Assembly (NCBI RefSeq): GCF_018437265.1
Contig: NZ_JAAMFL010000006.1
Location: forward strand, 62,001 to 126,000
Length of the DNA stretch: 64,000 nt
Direction of reading: 5' to 3'
Source of the DNA: Fructobacillus parabroussonetiae
GTDB lineage: Bacteria > Bacillota > Bacilli > Lactobacillales > Lactobacillaceae
Shown here: positions 54,092 through 63,860 of the stretch, piece after piece
How positions within the stretch are numbered: the stretch's first letter is position 1
How the letters are laid out: each line of letters starts with the position of its first letter
Translations under genes and position numbers: made by a program
Notes under the pieces: generated by a model
Database searches by the model: none
Seen by the model: only the letters and a program-made list of their open reading frames with translations
Told to the model about the DNA's origin: nothing

Positions 54092-54967
54092 TTACATCTT
54101 TGCAGCGATTTCCTTAATGTAGGCACGCAATTCATCCTTGACCTGTGGATGCTTCAAACCAAATTCGATGTTTGTTTCCAAGAAACCAATCTTTGAACCA
54201 ATGTCATAACGGTTACCCATAAACTTGTGGGCGTACACGTGTTGACGGTTATTCAAGGTATCAATGGCATCCGTTAATTGAATTTCGCCACCCTTACCAG
54301 GCTTCGTGTTTTCCAACTCTTCGAAAATTTCAGGCGTCAAGAGGTAACGACCGATAATGGCCAAGTCAGAAGGCGCTTCTTCTGGCTTTGGCTTTTCAAC
54401 GAAGGACTTCACACGGTAAAGCCCATCATCTTTCACCTTTGCCGCTGGATCAATCACACCGTATTCAGAAACACGATCATGAGGCACTTCCATTACGGCC
54501 AATGTTGATTCACCCGTTTCGTTATAACGTTCAATCAACTGCTTCGTCAATGGCACTTCGTCTTGCATCAAGTCATCCCCAAGCAAAACGACGAAGGGTT
54601 CGTCGCCAATAAAGCTCTTGGCCGTTAAGATGGCATCCCCGAGACCCTTTGGACGTGATTGACGAATAAAGTACATGTTGATGTCAGTCGTTTCTTCGAC
54701 CAACTTCAACAATTCAACCTTGTTCTTTTCGCGCAAGTTGTTTTCAAGTTCAGGATTGGAATCAAAGTGATCTTCAATTGATCGCTTAGACTTCCCATCA
54801 ACAATCACGATATCTTCAATTCCAGAAGCAATTGCTTCACGAACAATGTATTCAATCGTTGGTGTGTCAACAATTGGCAACATTTCCTTGGCCAGTGCCT
54901 TTGTTGCTGGCAAAAAACGCGTTCCCAATCCAGCGGCTGGGATAATGGCTTTACGTACAGGTTTCAT
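54092..54967 (-). CDS. galU: UTP--glucose-1-phosphate uridylyltransferase
   Basis: 291-residue enzyme making UDP-glucose for exopolysaccharide and teichoic acid. Nucleotide motif [13 protein letters not shown] (11-23), [34 protein letters not shown] and [11 protein letters not shown]. Receives glucose 1-phosphate from PgcA. TAGGATA SD; extended -10 promoter about 50 bp upstream. Confidence 0.97.
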   Translation of the reverse strand: MKPVRKAIIPAAGLGTRFLPATKALAKEMLPIVDTPTIEYIVREAIASGIEDIVIVDGKSKRSIEDHFDSNPELENNLREKNKVELLKLVEETTDINMYFIRQSRPKGLGDAILTAKSFIGDEPFVVLLGDDLMQDEVPLTKQLIERYNETGESTLAVMEVPHDRVSEYGVIDPAAKVKDDGLYRVKSFVEKPKPEEAPSDLAIIGRYLLTPEIFEELENTKPGKGGEIQLTDAIDTLNNRQHVYAHKFMGNRYDIGSKIGFLETNIEFGLKHPQVKDELRAYIKEIAAKM

Positions 54968-55016
54968 TCTATCCTACTTTCTTATCGGCCCACAGTGTCG
55001 ACCGTCGTTCTTTTCC

Positions 55017-55025
55017 ATTATAGCA
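55017..55025 (-). promoter_or_regulatory. Extended -10 promoter of galU
   Basis: Minus strand TGC-TATAAT (55025 to 55017) preceded by a GCAAA...TTTGC inverted repeat; starts 10 bp after the gpsA stop. Confidence 0.65.
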
Positions 55026-55034
55026 AAACTTTGC

Positions 55035-56045
55035 TTAATCTTCAGCTTTCAATGGCCTTGTCATCAAATCGTTAATTCCCTGATCAATCGTTTTACCTTC
55101 ATAGATCACTTGATAAAGCGTCCGCGTGATTGGCAGGTCCAAATCATATTCCTTTTCAAAGTCGACGACGGCCTTGATTGTATTGACACCTTCAATGACC
55201 ATGCCCATCTCTTCTTCTACTTGAGCCAATGGCTTCCCAGATGCTAAAGCAACCCCAGCACGGTAATTTCTTGAGTTTGGCGACATTCCTGTCACAATCA
55301 AGTCCCCGATTCCGGCCAGCCCTAAGAAGGTTTCGGGCTGGGCACCCAAGGCCTGCCCAACCTCTCGAATTTCAACCAAGCCCCGTGTCAAAAGCGCAGC
55401 CTGCGCATTGGCACCATAGCCCTTACCGATTAACATGCCAGAACCAATCGCGATGATGTTTTTCAAAGCGCCACCCAGTTCAGAACCAATTAGATCGTGA
55501 TTCGTATAAGGACGGAAGTGCGCATTGGCAAGTGCCCCTTGTAAGGCTTCGGCTGCGCGAACATCGTTTGAGCCAATGGAAATAGCAGTTAAGTCACCCT
55601 TGACTACGTCTTCGGCATGCGATGGTCCTGAGATAACGGCTAAGCCGCTGTAGCAGTCAGCGGGAATTTCTTCAACCAACATTTGTGAAATACGCAAGTG
55701 CGTCTTTTGCTCAAGTCCCTTGGCCGCATGAGCCAAAATAACCGACTGTTTATTTGCCAACAGGATGGCTGCTAATTGCTTGGCAACTTGGCGAATGGCC
55801 TTCGTTGGAACGACGAACAGCACAATGTCGGCGCCTGATACAGCAGCTGCCATTTGATCAGTCGCTTGCAGGTTATCTTCGAGCTTAGCACCGGGCAAGT
55901 AACGGTCGTTTTGATGCCGTTCATTAATTTCAGCTGCTTGATCCGCCTTGTGCGACCAGATCATAACTTGCTGACCGTTCTTCGCCATCGTATTGGCTAA
56001 GGCCGTTCCCCAAGAACCGGCCCCTAGCACTGCAATCTTAGTCAT
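55035..56045 (-). CDS. gpsA: Glycerol-3-phosphate dehydrogenase [NAD(P)+]
   Basis: 336-residue enzyme making sn-glycerol 3-phosphate for phospholipids. N-terminal dinucleotide loop VLGAGSWGTALA; catalytic Lys region GALKNIIAIGSGM; SRNYRAGVALA and the substrate-binding VIEGVNTIKAV. The ATG at 56043-56045 overlaps hprK by 8 bp with GAGGAA upstream. A 40-residue longer frame running into hprK is rejected. Confidence 0.96.
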   Translation of the reverse strand: MTKIAVLGAGSWGTALANTMAKNGQQVMIWSHKADQAAEINERHQNDRYLPGAKLEDNLQATDQMAAAVSGADIVLFVVPTKAIRQVAKQLAAILLANKQSVILAHAAKGLEQKTHLRISQMLVEEIPADCYSGLAVISGPSHAEDVVKGDLTAISIGSNDVRAAEALQGALANAHFRPYTNHDLIGSELGGALKNIIAIGSGMLIGKGYGANAQAALLTRGLVEIREVGQALGAQPETFLGLAGIGDLIVTGMSPNSRNYRAGVALASGKPLAQVEEEMGMVIEGVNTIKAVVDFEKEYDLDLPITRTLYQVIYEGKTIDQGINDLMTRPLKAED

Positions 56046-57003
56046 GTTTTCTTTCCTCAGCGTCTTCTTTTTGGTTTTCAATAATGGCCTTGTCCATTCG
56101 TTCCTGCAAGGTCTGTAGGGCGTCGTAACCCATGTTTTGTGTCCGGAATTTAACCGCCGCCGCATCGATTACCGAAGCCGTATTACGACCAGGGGTCACC
56201 GGTACCACCATCTTTTTGACTTTGACACCCAAGATGTTCAGCGTTTCGTCCTCGTTACCGAGACGATCGAAGTTTTCTTCCCCGATTTTACCGTTTGATA
56301 GGTGAATGTTTAATCGAATGGAGGCATGGGAGCGAACGGACACGGCACCATAAACTTGCTGGACATCGATAATTCCAACGCCACGAACTTCCATCAAGTT
56401 CTGCAAAACAGCCGATGGTTGACCAATTAACCGTTGCTCATCTTCTTGATGAATATCCACTCGGTCATCGGCAACTAGACGTGCCTTTCCCTGCTGAATC
56501 AACTCCAAAGCAGATTCTGTTTTTCCAATACCAGCATCGCCGGTAATCAAAACGCCCAATCCGTGAACATCAATCAAAACGCCGTGAACAGCCTGCCTTG
56601 GGGCCAACTCACCACCCAGATAATAGGTCATGTTCGACAGAATCTGAGAAGATGTTAAATGCGTCGTCAAAATCGGAATATTGGCTTCTTCCGCCGCCTG
56701 CTTTAATTCATCGGCAATTGGCAAGTTGGTTGACACGACAAAGGCGGGCGTCTTCGTATCGGCCATCTTCCGATAAACCATCAAGAGTTCATCGTGTGAC
56801 ATCCGTTCCGAGAAGGAAGTTTCCGTAATACCCAAAAGCTGCACACGTTCGGGTGCGTAGTAAGTAAAATACCCCGTCATTTCCAATCCAGGACGGGAGA
56901 TATCCGCCGTTGAAATCGTCCGATCCAAATAATCGTGTCCAGAGACAATTGTCAACCGCGTGTGATCAACTAAGTCCTTTACTGTCACCTTTTTTACTGC
57001 CAT
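56038..57003 (-). CDS. hprK: HPr kinase/phosphorylase
   Basis: 321-residue bifunctional regulator that phosphorylates HPr Ser46, controlling CcpA-mediated carbon repression. N-terminal domain, then P-loop GDAGIGKTE (155-163; the usual Ser is Thr), DDRVDI, and the family signature LMEVRGVGIID (203-213). It sits in the conserved hprK neighbourhood of a YvlD-like gene and gpsA; lgt is not adjacent. GAGGAGG upstream. Confidence 0.95.
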   Translation of the reverse strand: MAVKKVTVKDLVDHTRLTIVSGHDYLDRTISTADISRPGLEMTGYFTYYAPERVQLLGITETSFSERMSHDELLMVYRKMADTKTPAFVVSTNLPIADELKQAAEEANIPILTTHLTSSQILSNMTYYLGGELAPRQAVHGVLIDVHGLGVLITGDAGIGKTESALELIQQGKARLVADDRVDIHQEDEQRLIGQPSAVLQNLMEVRGVGIIDVQQVYGAVSVRSHASIRLNIHLSNGKIGEENFDRLGNEDETLNILGVKVKKMVVPVTPGRNTASVIDAAAVKFRTQNMGYDALQTLQERMDKAIIENQKEDAEERKHD

Positions 57004-57004
57004 G

Positions 57005-57361
57005 TTACTGCCTCCTCATTTCAATTCGGGTTTGATCCATAAAGATCAAATTTGCAACGGTCATCAATACGGCAACTAGAAAAGCCCACCAGAAGCTGGT
57101 AAAGGCAAAGCCTGGAACAAAGTAAGCCGTTAATTCCAGCAACGCGGCATTGATAATCAACGAAAAAGCGCCAAGGCTGATGATCACAAGCGGTAAGGCC
57201 AAGGTCATCAATACGGGTTTTAACAAACGGTTTAAAATCGTTAACACAATGGCCGCCAGTGCAGCAACCGTCATGTTTTCTAAGATAAAGCCGTTAGGGA
57301 ATAACAGGGCACAGGCCAAGAAGACCGCCATGTTAATCGCTGTTTGCATGATAAAGCGCAT
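57005..57361 (-). CDS. YvlD-like / phage holin family IV membrane protein
   Basis: 118 residues, four membrane helices, with the family pattern AAIVLTILNRLLKPVLMTLALPLVIISLG (NRLLKP and LP..I). YvlD proteins are envelope-stress linked; the holin name is historical. Upstream of hprK as in B. subtilis. The ATG at 57361 has AAGGAG at 5 nt. An upstream in-frame Met is 33 bp earlier and lacks an SD. Confidence 0.85.
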   Translation of the reverse strand: MRFIMQTAINMAVFLACALLFPNGFILENMTVAALAAIVLTILNRLLKPVLMTLALPLVIISLGAFSLIINAALLELTAYFVPGFAFTSFWWAFLVAVLMTVANLIFMDQTRIEMRRQ

Positions 57362-57392
57362 AGGCACTCCTTCATTTAGATTTACTAGGTCC

Positions 57393-57401
57393 ATTATACC
57401 A
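57393..57401 (-). promoter_or_regulatory. Extended -10 promoter of the yvlD-hprK-gpsA operon
   Basis: Minus strand TGG-TATAAT (57401 to 57393), about 30 bp upstream of the start. A weak -35 TTTAAG lies 17 bp upstream. Confidence 0.65.
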
Positions 57402-57431
57402 AAGTCTCTTGTTGCCTTAAATTAAATGAAA

Positions 57432-57457
57432 CAAAAAAAGCCCTTATTTTCGGGCTT
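57432..57457 (-). terminator. Terminator after phoU
   Basis: AAGCCC/GGGCTT stem (57438-57457), T-run on the minus strand. Confidence 0.9.
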
Positions 57458-57473
57458 CTTGTGGAAAATTTCT

Positions 57474-58148
57474 TTAAATAAAGTAGTTATAGCCAGGATT
57501 CAATTCAATAATCTTTCCTGTCCGTTTATACACAATCCACTCGGCGATATCCGTCGTATAATCACCAATCCGCTTAATGTAACCAGCGATCACCAGGTAG
57601 TCAGCGGCTGAATCAACCAACTCAGGATCGTCCTTCATCCCCTGAACCGAGTCTGTTCGGACTTTGGCAGCGGCATTCGACAGCTCATGGTTCTTGGCCG
57701 CAATGTTTTCGGCTCCCAAGGCATCGTTTTTCACGTAGTAAGCCATCACTTCGGAAACCATCGTGGCCACCAATTCACCCATTTCACCGAGTTGTTCTTC
57801 TACGGCATGAATGTGCTTGGTCCCCTTCACACGAATGGTCGAGGTCGCAATATTACGCGCCTGGTCCCCCATTCGTTCCAGCACGGAAACCGCCTTCAAT
57901 ATGGTCACAATCTCACGCAAATCCGTTGTTACCGGCTGATAGAGCGCAATCATTTCAAAAGTCTTCTTTTCGAGTGCTGCTTCGCGTTCATTAATCTTAT
58001 AATCATGATCAATGATCTTGCGAGCGCCCTCACGGTCATGCTTAATAAAGGATTGTACAGCCGCCTGAATCGTCTTGGCAACCAGTTCACCCATTTCCGT
58101 AAAGGATGAGTCCAAATCTGCTAATTCATCATCAAATAGTCGACGCAT
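57474..58148 (-). CDS. phoU: Phosphate uptake regulator PhoU
   Basis: 224-residue all-helical protein with two PhoU three-helix bundles, each with the metal-binding E/DxxxD pattern (for example LERMGDQARNIA and IKRIGDYTTDIAEW). It tunes Pst transport and signalling. Last gene of the pst operon, 47 bp after the second pstB. No PhoPR two-component genes in the window. AAAGGA upstream. Confidence 0.95.
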   Translation of the reverse strand: MRRLFDDELADLDSSFTEMGELVAKTIQAAVQSFIKHDREGARKIIDHDYKINEREAALEKKTFEMIALYQPVTTDLREIVTILKAVSVLERMGDQARNIATSTIRVKGTKHIHAVEEQLGEMGELVATMVSEVMAYYVKNDALGAENIAAKNHELSNAAAKVRTDSVQGMKDDPELVDSAADYLVIAGYIKRIGDYTTDIAEWIVYKRTGKIIELNPGYNYFI

Positions 58149-58195
58149 CGCAACTTCCTTTCAAATATCAAAGCCAACAGGCTAAACAATTACCA

Positions 58196-58963
58196 TTATC
58201 CGAAGCGACCGGAGATGTAGTCAGCGGTTTCTTGCTTTTCAGGATTAATAAAGATCTTTCGCGTATCGCCCACTTCGACCAAATCACCATTCATAAAGAA
58301 GGCGGTTCGATCCGAAATACGGGAGGCTTGGGACAAGGAGTGCGTCACAATGATCATGGCATACTGATCACGCAACTCCAATAAAGTATCCTCAATATTG
58401 TGCGCTGAAACCGGATCCAGGGCCGAAGTCGGCTCATCGAGCAAGAGCAAATCCGGCTGAGTGGCCAACACACGGGCAATGGACACACGCTGCTGCTGAC
58501 CACCAGAGAGGCCAAGGGCTGATTTGCCCAGACTATCCTTTACTTCTTCCCAGATTGAAGCAGCCTTCAGCGATTCTTCAACGGCTTTATCGAGCACCGC
58601 CTTATCTTTTACACCGGCAAGGCGCAAGCCAAAGGCAACGTTATCGTAAATCGAAAAGGGAAAGGGGTTCGGCTGTTGGAAAACCATCCCAATTTTCTTA
58701 CGCAGCTCAACAGTATCCGTTGTCGGCGCGTAGATGTCTTGGCCCATGAAGTTAAAGGAACCAGTCACCGTGATGTTATCTTCCAAATCATGCATCCGGT
58801 TCAACGCACGTAAATACGTTGATTTTCCAGATCCCGAAGGGCCAATCAGCGCCGTGATTCCCTTCTTTGGAAAGGCCAAATCAATGCCGTGCAGCGCTTC
58901 TTTTTGACCGTACCAAAGCTTCACGTTACTCGTATCTAAGATTTTGTCGTTTTCGTTTGTCAT
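58196..58963 (-). CDS. pstB2: Phosphate ABC transporter ATPase PstB (second copy)
   Basis: 255-residue ATPase. Walker [10 protein letters not shown] (41-49), Q-loop [15 protein letters not shown], signature LSGGQQQR, Walker [15 protein letters not shown]-loop TH. Its ATG overlaps the stop of the first pstB (ATGA). Two tandem PstB ATPases are common in Lactobacillales. Confidence 0.96.
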   Translation of the reverse strand: MTNENDKILDTSNVKLWYGQKEALHGIDLAFPKKGITALIGPSGSGKSTYLRALNRMHDLEDNITVTGSFNFMGQDIYAPTTDTVELRKKIGMVFQQPNPFPFSIYDNVAFGLRLAGVKDKAVLDKAVEESLKAASIWEEVKDSLGKSALGLSGGQQQRVSIARVLATQPDLLLLDEPTSALDPVSAHNIEDTLLELRDQYAMIIVTHSLSQASRISDRTAFFMNGDLVEVGDTRKIFINPEKQETADYISGRFG

Positions 58964-59802
58964 CCAAAATTACCTGAAATATAATCATCGGTCAACTTGA
59001 CCTTTGGGCGAGTGAAAATCTTTCGTGTCAGATCGTACTCAATGACTTTTCCTTGGTGGAAAAAGGCCGTGTAATCAGAAATACGAGCCGCCTGCTGCAT
59101 GTTGTGCGTCACAATGATAATGGTGTAATACTGCTTCAACTCAAGCAAGGTTTCTTCGAACTTAGCCGAAGAAATTGGGTCGAGTGCTGAGGACGGTTCG
59201 TCCAAAAGTAAGATATCAGGCTTAAGCGCCAGGGCACGTGCAATCACGAGACGCTGCGCCTGTCCACCCGAAAGCGCCAGGGCGGACTTGTTCAATTCAT
59301 CCTTGACCTGATCCCACAAAGCGGCCTGTTTCAAAGTCGTCTCAACAATCTCGTCTAGTTCCGCCTTCGTATACTTCCCCCGACGCGTAAGCGGAAAGGT
59401 AATGTTATCGTAGATGGACTTCGCAAAAGGGTTGGGGCGTTGGAAAACCATCCCAATGTGTCGACGCATTTCATAGACATCAATGTCCTTTGAATTAATG
59501 TCGAGGCCACGGTACATAATCTTTCCCGTCACATTGGCCACACCGTCGTTCATTCGGTTCAAAGAGCGTAAAAACGTTGACTTTCCAGAACCCGAAGCAC
59601 CAATCAACGAAGTGATTTTATAACGTTCAAAGGAAAGGTCGCCTTCAGACAAGGCTAACTTATCACCATAAAACACCTGTAAATCTTCCGTTGACAGGGC
59701 GATTTCGTGCCGATCGCTATCCATCTGATAGATAAAGCGTTCCGGCCGCGTATCGGAGATGAACTCAGATACTGGCTTCAATTCTTGACTTTTATTCGTC
59801 AT
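58960..59802 (-). CDS. pstB1: Phosphate ABC transporter ATPase PstB (first copy)
   Basis: 280-residue ATPase with a 35-residue N-terminal extension before the ABC domain. Walker [10 protein letters not shown] (68-76), Q-loop [15 protein letters not shown], signature LSGGQAQR, Walker [13 protein letters not shown]. The extension is typical of the first of paired PstBs in lactic acid bacteria. GAGG upstream; 7 bp after pstA. Confidence 0.96.
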   Translation of the reverse strand: MTNKSQELKPVSEFISDTRPERFIYQMDSDRHEIALSTEDLQVFYGDKLALSEGDLSFERYKITSLIGASGSGKSTFLRSLNRMNDGVANVTGKIMYRGLDINSKDIDVYEMRRHIGMVFQRPNPFAKSIYDNITFPLTRRGKYTKAELDEIVETTLKQAALWDQVKDELNKSALALSGGQAQRLVIARALALKPDILLLDEPSSALDPISSAKFEETLLELKQYYTIIIVTHNMQQAARISDYTAFFHQGKVIEYDLTRKIFTRPKVKLTDDYISGNFG

Positions 59803-59809
59803 GTTAACC

Positions 59810-60694
59810 TCACGAATTCGTTAACTTCTTGTACAAAAGTGTTCCTAAACGTCTTGCAGAAAAATTAAAGAGCAAAACGACGATAATCAAGACCGCGGAA
59901 GCACCAGCCGAAACAGCTGACAAATCAGGCATAATTCCTTCGGAATTAATCTTCCAAATGTGAACTGCCAATGTTTCAGCAGGACGGAATGGCGACAATG
60001 GTGACGCCATGTTGAAGGGGTTCCAATCAGCAAAGTTAAGCGCTGGTGCAGACTGACCCGCTGTGTAAATCAAAGCCGCCGCTTCACCAAAGACACGTCC
60101 GGCCGAGATCACAACACCGGTAACAATCGATGGAACAGAAGCTGGCAAGATAATGTGAATCACCGTTTCAAAACGAGATAAGCCTAGCGCGGCGCCGGCT
60201 TCTCGTTGTAGGTTCGGAATTTGACTCAAGGATGTTTCGATCGAACGAGTCAAAATAGGTAAGTTAAAAATGGTTAGGGCAATCGCACCAGAAAGAATTG
60301 AGAACCCAAGGTGAAACTTCACCACGAAGATCAAGAAACCAAACAAGCCCACCACAACTGATGGCAGAGATGACATCACTTCAATGGCCGTTCGCACAAT
60401 GTTAATAAAGAGGCTTGGTTTCGCATATTCATTCAGATAAATGGCCGCGCCAAGCGCAATCGGAAAGGATATTAGCATGGCCAAAATCAGGAGGTAGAAG
60501 GAATTAAAAAGCTGAATTCCAATTCCCCCACCCGCTTCAAAGGAACGGGCTGGCGCAGTCAAAAAATGCCAGGAAAGGTGTGGCAATCCTCGAACAAGGA
60601 TAAAGGCCAGCATGGCAATCAAGACCAAGGCCACGGACGCAGCAATGGTGTAGATGACACCCGTTGCGACTTTATCAGCAGTCTTTGCGTTCAT
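59810..60694 (-). CDS. pstA: Phosphate ABC transporter permease PstA
   Basis: 294-residue permease with six hydrophobic segments and the EAA loop (QREAGAALGLSRFETVIHIILPAS). Works with PstC. Starts on the last base of the pstC stop (TAATG), with AAGGAG in pstC. Confidence 0.96.
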   Translation of the reverse strand: MNAKTADKVATGVIYTIAASVALVLIAMLAFILVRGLPHLSWHFLTAPARSFEAGGGIGIQLFNSFYLLILAMLISFPIALGAAIYLNEYAKPSLFINIVRTAIEVMSSLPSVVVGLFGFLIFVVKFHLGFSILSGAIALTIFNLPILTRSIETSLSQIPNLQREAGAALGLSRFETVIHIILPASVPSIVTGVVISAGRVFGEAAALIYTAGQSAPALNFADWNPFNMASPLSPFRPAETLAVHIWKINSEGIMPDLSAVSAGASAVLIIVVLLFNFSARRLGTLLYKKLTNS

Positions 60695-61617
60695 TATTTC
60701 ATCTCTCCTTTACGTCCAATCATACGGATTAAGACATTGAAGATCAGGGACATCAACAATAGAATCATGGCTAATGACCACAAGACATTGTTTTGCAAGG
60801 AGCCCATCACAGTGTTACCAATTCCCATCGTCAAAACAGAAGTCAGGGTAGCAGCTGGTGAAACAAGGGAGTTCGGCATATTGGCTGCGTTTCCAATCAC
60901 CATTTGAACTGCCAAAGCCTCACCAAAGGCACGGGCCATTCCAAAGACAATGGCTGTTAAGATACCTGGAATAGCAGCACGCAACACCACTTTATAGATC
61001 ATTTGCCAACGGGTTGCCCCAATGGCCAAAGCGGATTCACGATAATGCCTTGGCACACCCTTCAAGGTGTCCACCGTCATGGAGGTAATCGTTGGTAGAA
61101 TCATCACGAAAAGCACGATTGTTCCAGACAAAATACCAAGTCCAGTCCCGCCAAAAATCGAGCGAATCACTGGCACGACGACGGTCAAACCAATCACTCC
61201 GTAGACAACGGATGGAATTCCAACCAAAAGCTCGATAACGGGTTGCATAATTTTAGCACCCCGCTTTTTAGAAATTTCAGTCATGAAGACGGCAGTTCCA
61301 ATGGCGAAGGGCGTTGCAATAATGGCGGCCAAAAAGGTCACAGCCATTGAGCCAACAATCAAAGGAAGTGCACCAACACCTGGTAAGCCTGTCTTTTTAT
61401 CAACAACGCTTGGATTCCAATTCGTCCCGAAGAGAAAGTCGGTAACGGATACCTTGTTTGTTGTAAAGGTGGCAATGCCTCGCGTAATCACAAAGGCAAA
61501 GATTAACACCACGATGGCAGAAATCAAGATCAGGGCAGAAATCGAAATGAACTTACCAAATCGATCCTGCTTAGTAGACAAGGAAGTCTTTTTAATTTTT
61601 TCAGTAATTAAATCCAT
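60694..61617 (-). CDS. pstC: Phosphate ABC transporter permease PstC
   Basis: 307-residue permease, six membrane helices, EAA loop YRESALAIGATRWQMIYKVVLRAAIPG and the PstC motif GIPSVVYGVIGL. SD AAAGGGA is about 12 nt from the ATG, somewhat long. Follows pstS by 16 bp. Confidence 0.96.
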   Translation of the reverse strand: MDLITEKIKKTSLSTKQDRFGKFISISALILISAIVVLIFAFVITRGIATFTTNKVSVTDFLFGTNWNPSVVDKKTGLPGVGALPLIVGSMAVTFLAAIIATPFAIGTAVFMTEISKKRGAKIMQPVIELLVGIPSVVYGVIGLTVVVPVIRSIFGGTGLGILSGTIVLFVMILPTITSMTVDTLKGVPRHYRESALAIGATRWQMIYKVVLRAAIPGILTAIVFGMARAFGEALAVQMVIGNAANMPNSLVSPAATLTSVLTMGIGNTVMGSLQNNVLWSLAMILLLMSLIFNVLIRMIGRKGEMK

Positions 61618-61633
61618 TGTTCAGTCTGTCCCT

Positions 61634-62515
61634 TTATTTACGGGTAATAAGACCGTTACGATCACGATCAATTTGCATCTTATGCACGGAAATATAGCCA
61701 AGCTTTTCAACGTACTTCTTCTGGAAAGAAGTTGAGTTCATGTAGGCTAAGAACTTCTTCGTATCACCGGTTGCCTGACCCTTAGTATAAATATGTTCAT
61801 AGGACCAGATTGGATAAGAACCATTTTCAACGTTTTCATTCGTTGGCGCCACACCGTTCACGTTCAGGGTTGCCACATCATTAGATTGATAGGCAAAGGC
61901 CACGTAAGAAATCGCACCTGGCGTGTTTTGAACAATTGATTTCACCATTCCAGAAGAATCTTGTTCCTGTGCTTCCTTTGAGGTTGCACCACCCATTGCC
62001 CACTTTTCAAAAGCAGCTCGGGTACCAGATCCTGCCGCACGGTTGACCAAAACAATCTTCTGGTCAGCACCACCAACTTGTTTCCAGTTGGTAACCTTCC
62101 CCGTGAAGATGTCTGTCAATTGGCTAAGAGTCAAGTTATTCACCCCAACCTGCTTATTGACAATCGGCATGATACCAACAACGGCGACACGGTGGTCGAC
62201 CAGATCCTGGCTCTTAATTCCCTTTTTTTCCTCCGCGTACAAATCGGAGTTTCCAAGTGAAACAGCACCTTGTGAGATTTGCGAAAGGCCTGTTCCAGAA
62301 CCACCACCTTGAACCGTCACCGAAATACCCGGATGAGACTTTTGAAAGTCTTCCCCAGCCGCTTCAACGAGCGGCTGTAAGGCGGTTGATCCAACAGCAG
62401 TGATTGGCGCATTGCTTCCATTCTTATCACGTGTTTGATAGGCAAACACTAAGATTCCAGTAATGAAAGCGAGGACAAGAACCGTAATGACGGCCCCACG
62501 ATGCGATCTTTGCAT
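61634..62515 (-). CDS. pstS: Phosphate-binding protein PstS
   Basis: 293-residue extracellular receptor of the Pst system. Phosphate-binding segments AVGSTALQPLVEAA, GGGSGTGLSQISQGAVSLGNSD and NRAAGSGTRAAFEKWAMGG are present. The N-terminus has a membrane helix (about 8-26) but no lipobox cysteine, so it appears anchored by an uncleaved helix rather than as a lipoprotein. GGGGGA SD. First gene of the operon. Confidence 0.96.
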   Translation of the reverse strand: MQRSHRGAVITVLVLAFITGILVFAYQTRDKNGSNAPITAVGSTALQPLVEAAGEDFQKSHPGISVTVQGGGSGTGLSQISQGAVSLGNSDLYAEEKKGIKSQDLVDHRVAVVGIMPIVNKQVGVNNLTLSQLTDIFTGKVTNWKQVGGADQKIVLVNRAAGSGTRAAFEKWAMGGATSKEAQEQDSSGMVKSIVQNTPGAISYVAFAYQSNDVATLNVNGVAPTNENVENGSYPIWSYEHIYTKGQATGDTKKFLAYMNSTSFQKKYVEKLGYISVHKMQIDRDRNGLITRK

Positions 62516-62628
62516 GAGCGTTTTTCCCCCACTGTGTGCAAAAGATAAACTAACAACAGAAAAAATGTTCCATAACTAAACAGCGTATTTGTATCGCAAC
62601 AAAAATGTGGTTAGAAAGGAACAAGGCC

Positions 62629-62637
62629 ATTATAACA
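62629..62637 (-). promoter_or_regulatory. Extended -10 promoter of the pst operon
   Basis: Minus strand TGT-TATAAT (62637 to 62629), directly after the T-run of the recA terminator; leader about 107 nt. No clear -35 and no obvious Pho-box repeats. Confidence 0.6.
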
Positions 62638-62662
62638 AAAAAAAGCGTTTCACACGCTTTTT
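62635..62662 (-). terminator. Terminator of recA
   Basis: AAAAAGCGT / ACGCTTTTT (62640-62662), 5-nt loop, T-run on the minus strand. Confidence 0.88.
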
Positions 62663-62686
62663 AAAGGGAAATTATTCTGATAACTT

Positions 62687-63796
62687 TTAGATAATTGGTT
62701 CGTCTGTTAAACCATCATCCTCTGCAGGCTTGCCAGCATCCGTTTCACCAGGTCCTGCCTCAGTGGCTGGTTCATCACCAATGCCATAAGCATTTCGAAC
62801 TTGTCGATACAAATCTTCACGTAATTCGGCATGTTCTGGGTCATCCAGGTATTCCTTGGCCTTTTCACGACCCTGACCAATCCGCTCACCCTGATAGGCA
62901 TACCAAGAACCCGCCTTATCAATAATGTCTTGGTCAACAGCCAAATCAAGAATCTCACCGGTTTGAGAGATTCCCTTTCCATACATGATGTCAACTTCGG
63001 CAACCTTAAATGGCGGCGCAACCTTGTTCTTAACGACCTTAACCTTCGTTAAGTTTCCCATCACATCCGTCCCGTCTTTGATCTGAGTTGATCGACGAAC
63101 TTCCAGTCGGACCGTTGAGTAGAACTTCAAGGCACGACCACCTGGTGTTGTTTCGGGATTTCCAAACATCACCCCGACCTTTTCACGGATCTGGTTAATA
63201 AAGATGGCAATCGTTCCCGTTCGGTTCAACGTACCAGCCAACTTACGAAGTGCTTGCGACATTAACCGTGCTTGAAGGCCGACGTGGGCATCGCCCATCT
63301 CACCTTCAATTTCAACACGGGGAACCAAAGCAGCAACCGAATCAACAACAACCATGTCAACGGCACCCGATTGAACAAGCGCATCGGCAATTTCCAGTCC
63401 TTGTTCACCAGTATCCGGCTGTGAAAGAAGTAATTCATCCTTCTTAACACCCAGTGCTTCAGCATACTTCACATCCAATGCGTTTTCAGCATCGATATAA
63501 GCGGCCGTCCCACCAGCTTTTTGAATTTCAGCCACGGCGTGGAGGGCAATCGTCGTCTTACCAGATGATTCTGGTCCGTACACTTCGACAATCCGTCCCT
63601 TGGGATATCCGCCGACACCAAGTGCCACATCCAACTTCACGGATCCAGATGGCGAGGTGGCAACTTGCGTTGTTTGGTTATCACCAAGGGTCATGATTGA
63701 ACCCTTACCAAAATTCTTTTCAATTTTCTTGAGCGCTTCGTTCAAGGCAGCTTGGCGGCCGTCCTTTTTGTTATCGCTCGTTTTCTTTGCAACCAT
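62687..63796 (-). CDS. recA: Recombinase RecA
   Basis: 369-residue DNA strand-exchange ATPase and LexA co-protease. Walker A GPESSGKT (74-81), Walker [13 protein letters not shown]1/L2 loops ([30 protein letters not shown]), acidic C-terminal tail. AAGGAG SD. SOS-type promoter with LexA box upstream. pgsA precedes it; cinA, often between them, is absent. Confidence 0.98.
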   Translation of the reverse strand: MVAKKTSDNKKDGRQAALNEALKKIEKNFGKGSIMTLGDNQTTQVATSPSGSVKLDVALGVGGYPKGRIVEVYGPESSGKTTIALHAVAEIQKAGGTAAYIDAENALDVKYAEALGVKKDELLLSQPDTGEQGLEIADALVQSGAVDMVVVDSVAALVPRVEIEGEMGDAHVGLQARLMSQALRKLAGTLNRTGTIAIFINQIREKVGVMFGNPETTPGGRALKFYSTVRLEVRRSTQIKDGTDVMGNLTKVKVVKNKVAPPFKVAEVDIMYGKGISQTGEILDLAVDQDIIDKAGSWYAYQGERIGQGREKAKEYLDDPEHAELREDLYRQVRNAYGIGDEPATEAGPGETDAGKPAEDDGLTDEPII

Positions 63797-63822
63797 ATGA
63801 AAACTCCTTATCGTCTACCAAT

Positions 63823-63851
63823 AGTTTACGGATAACCGTTTTAAAATGCAA
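63823..63851 (-). promoter_or_regulatory. recA promoter
   Basis: Minus strand -35 TTGCAT (63846-63851), 17-bp spacer, -10 TAAACT (63823-63828). Confidence 0.75.
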
Positions 63852-63860
63852 GAGTTTTTT

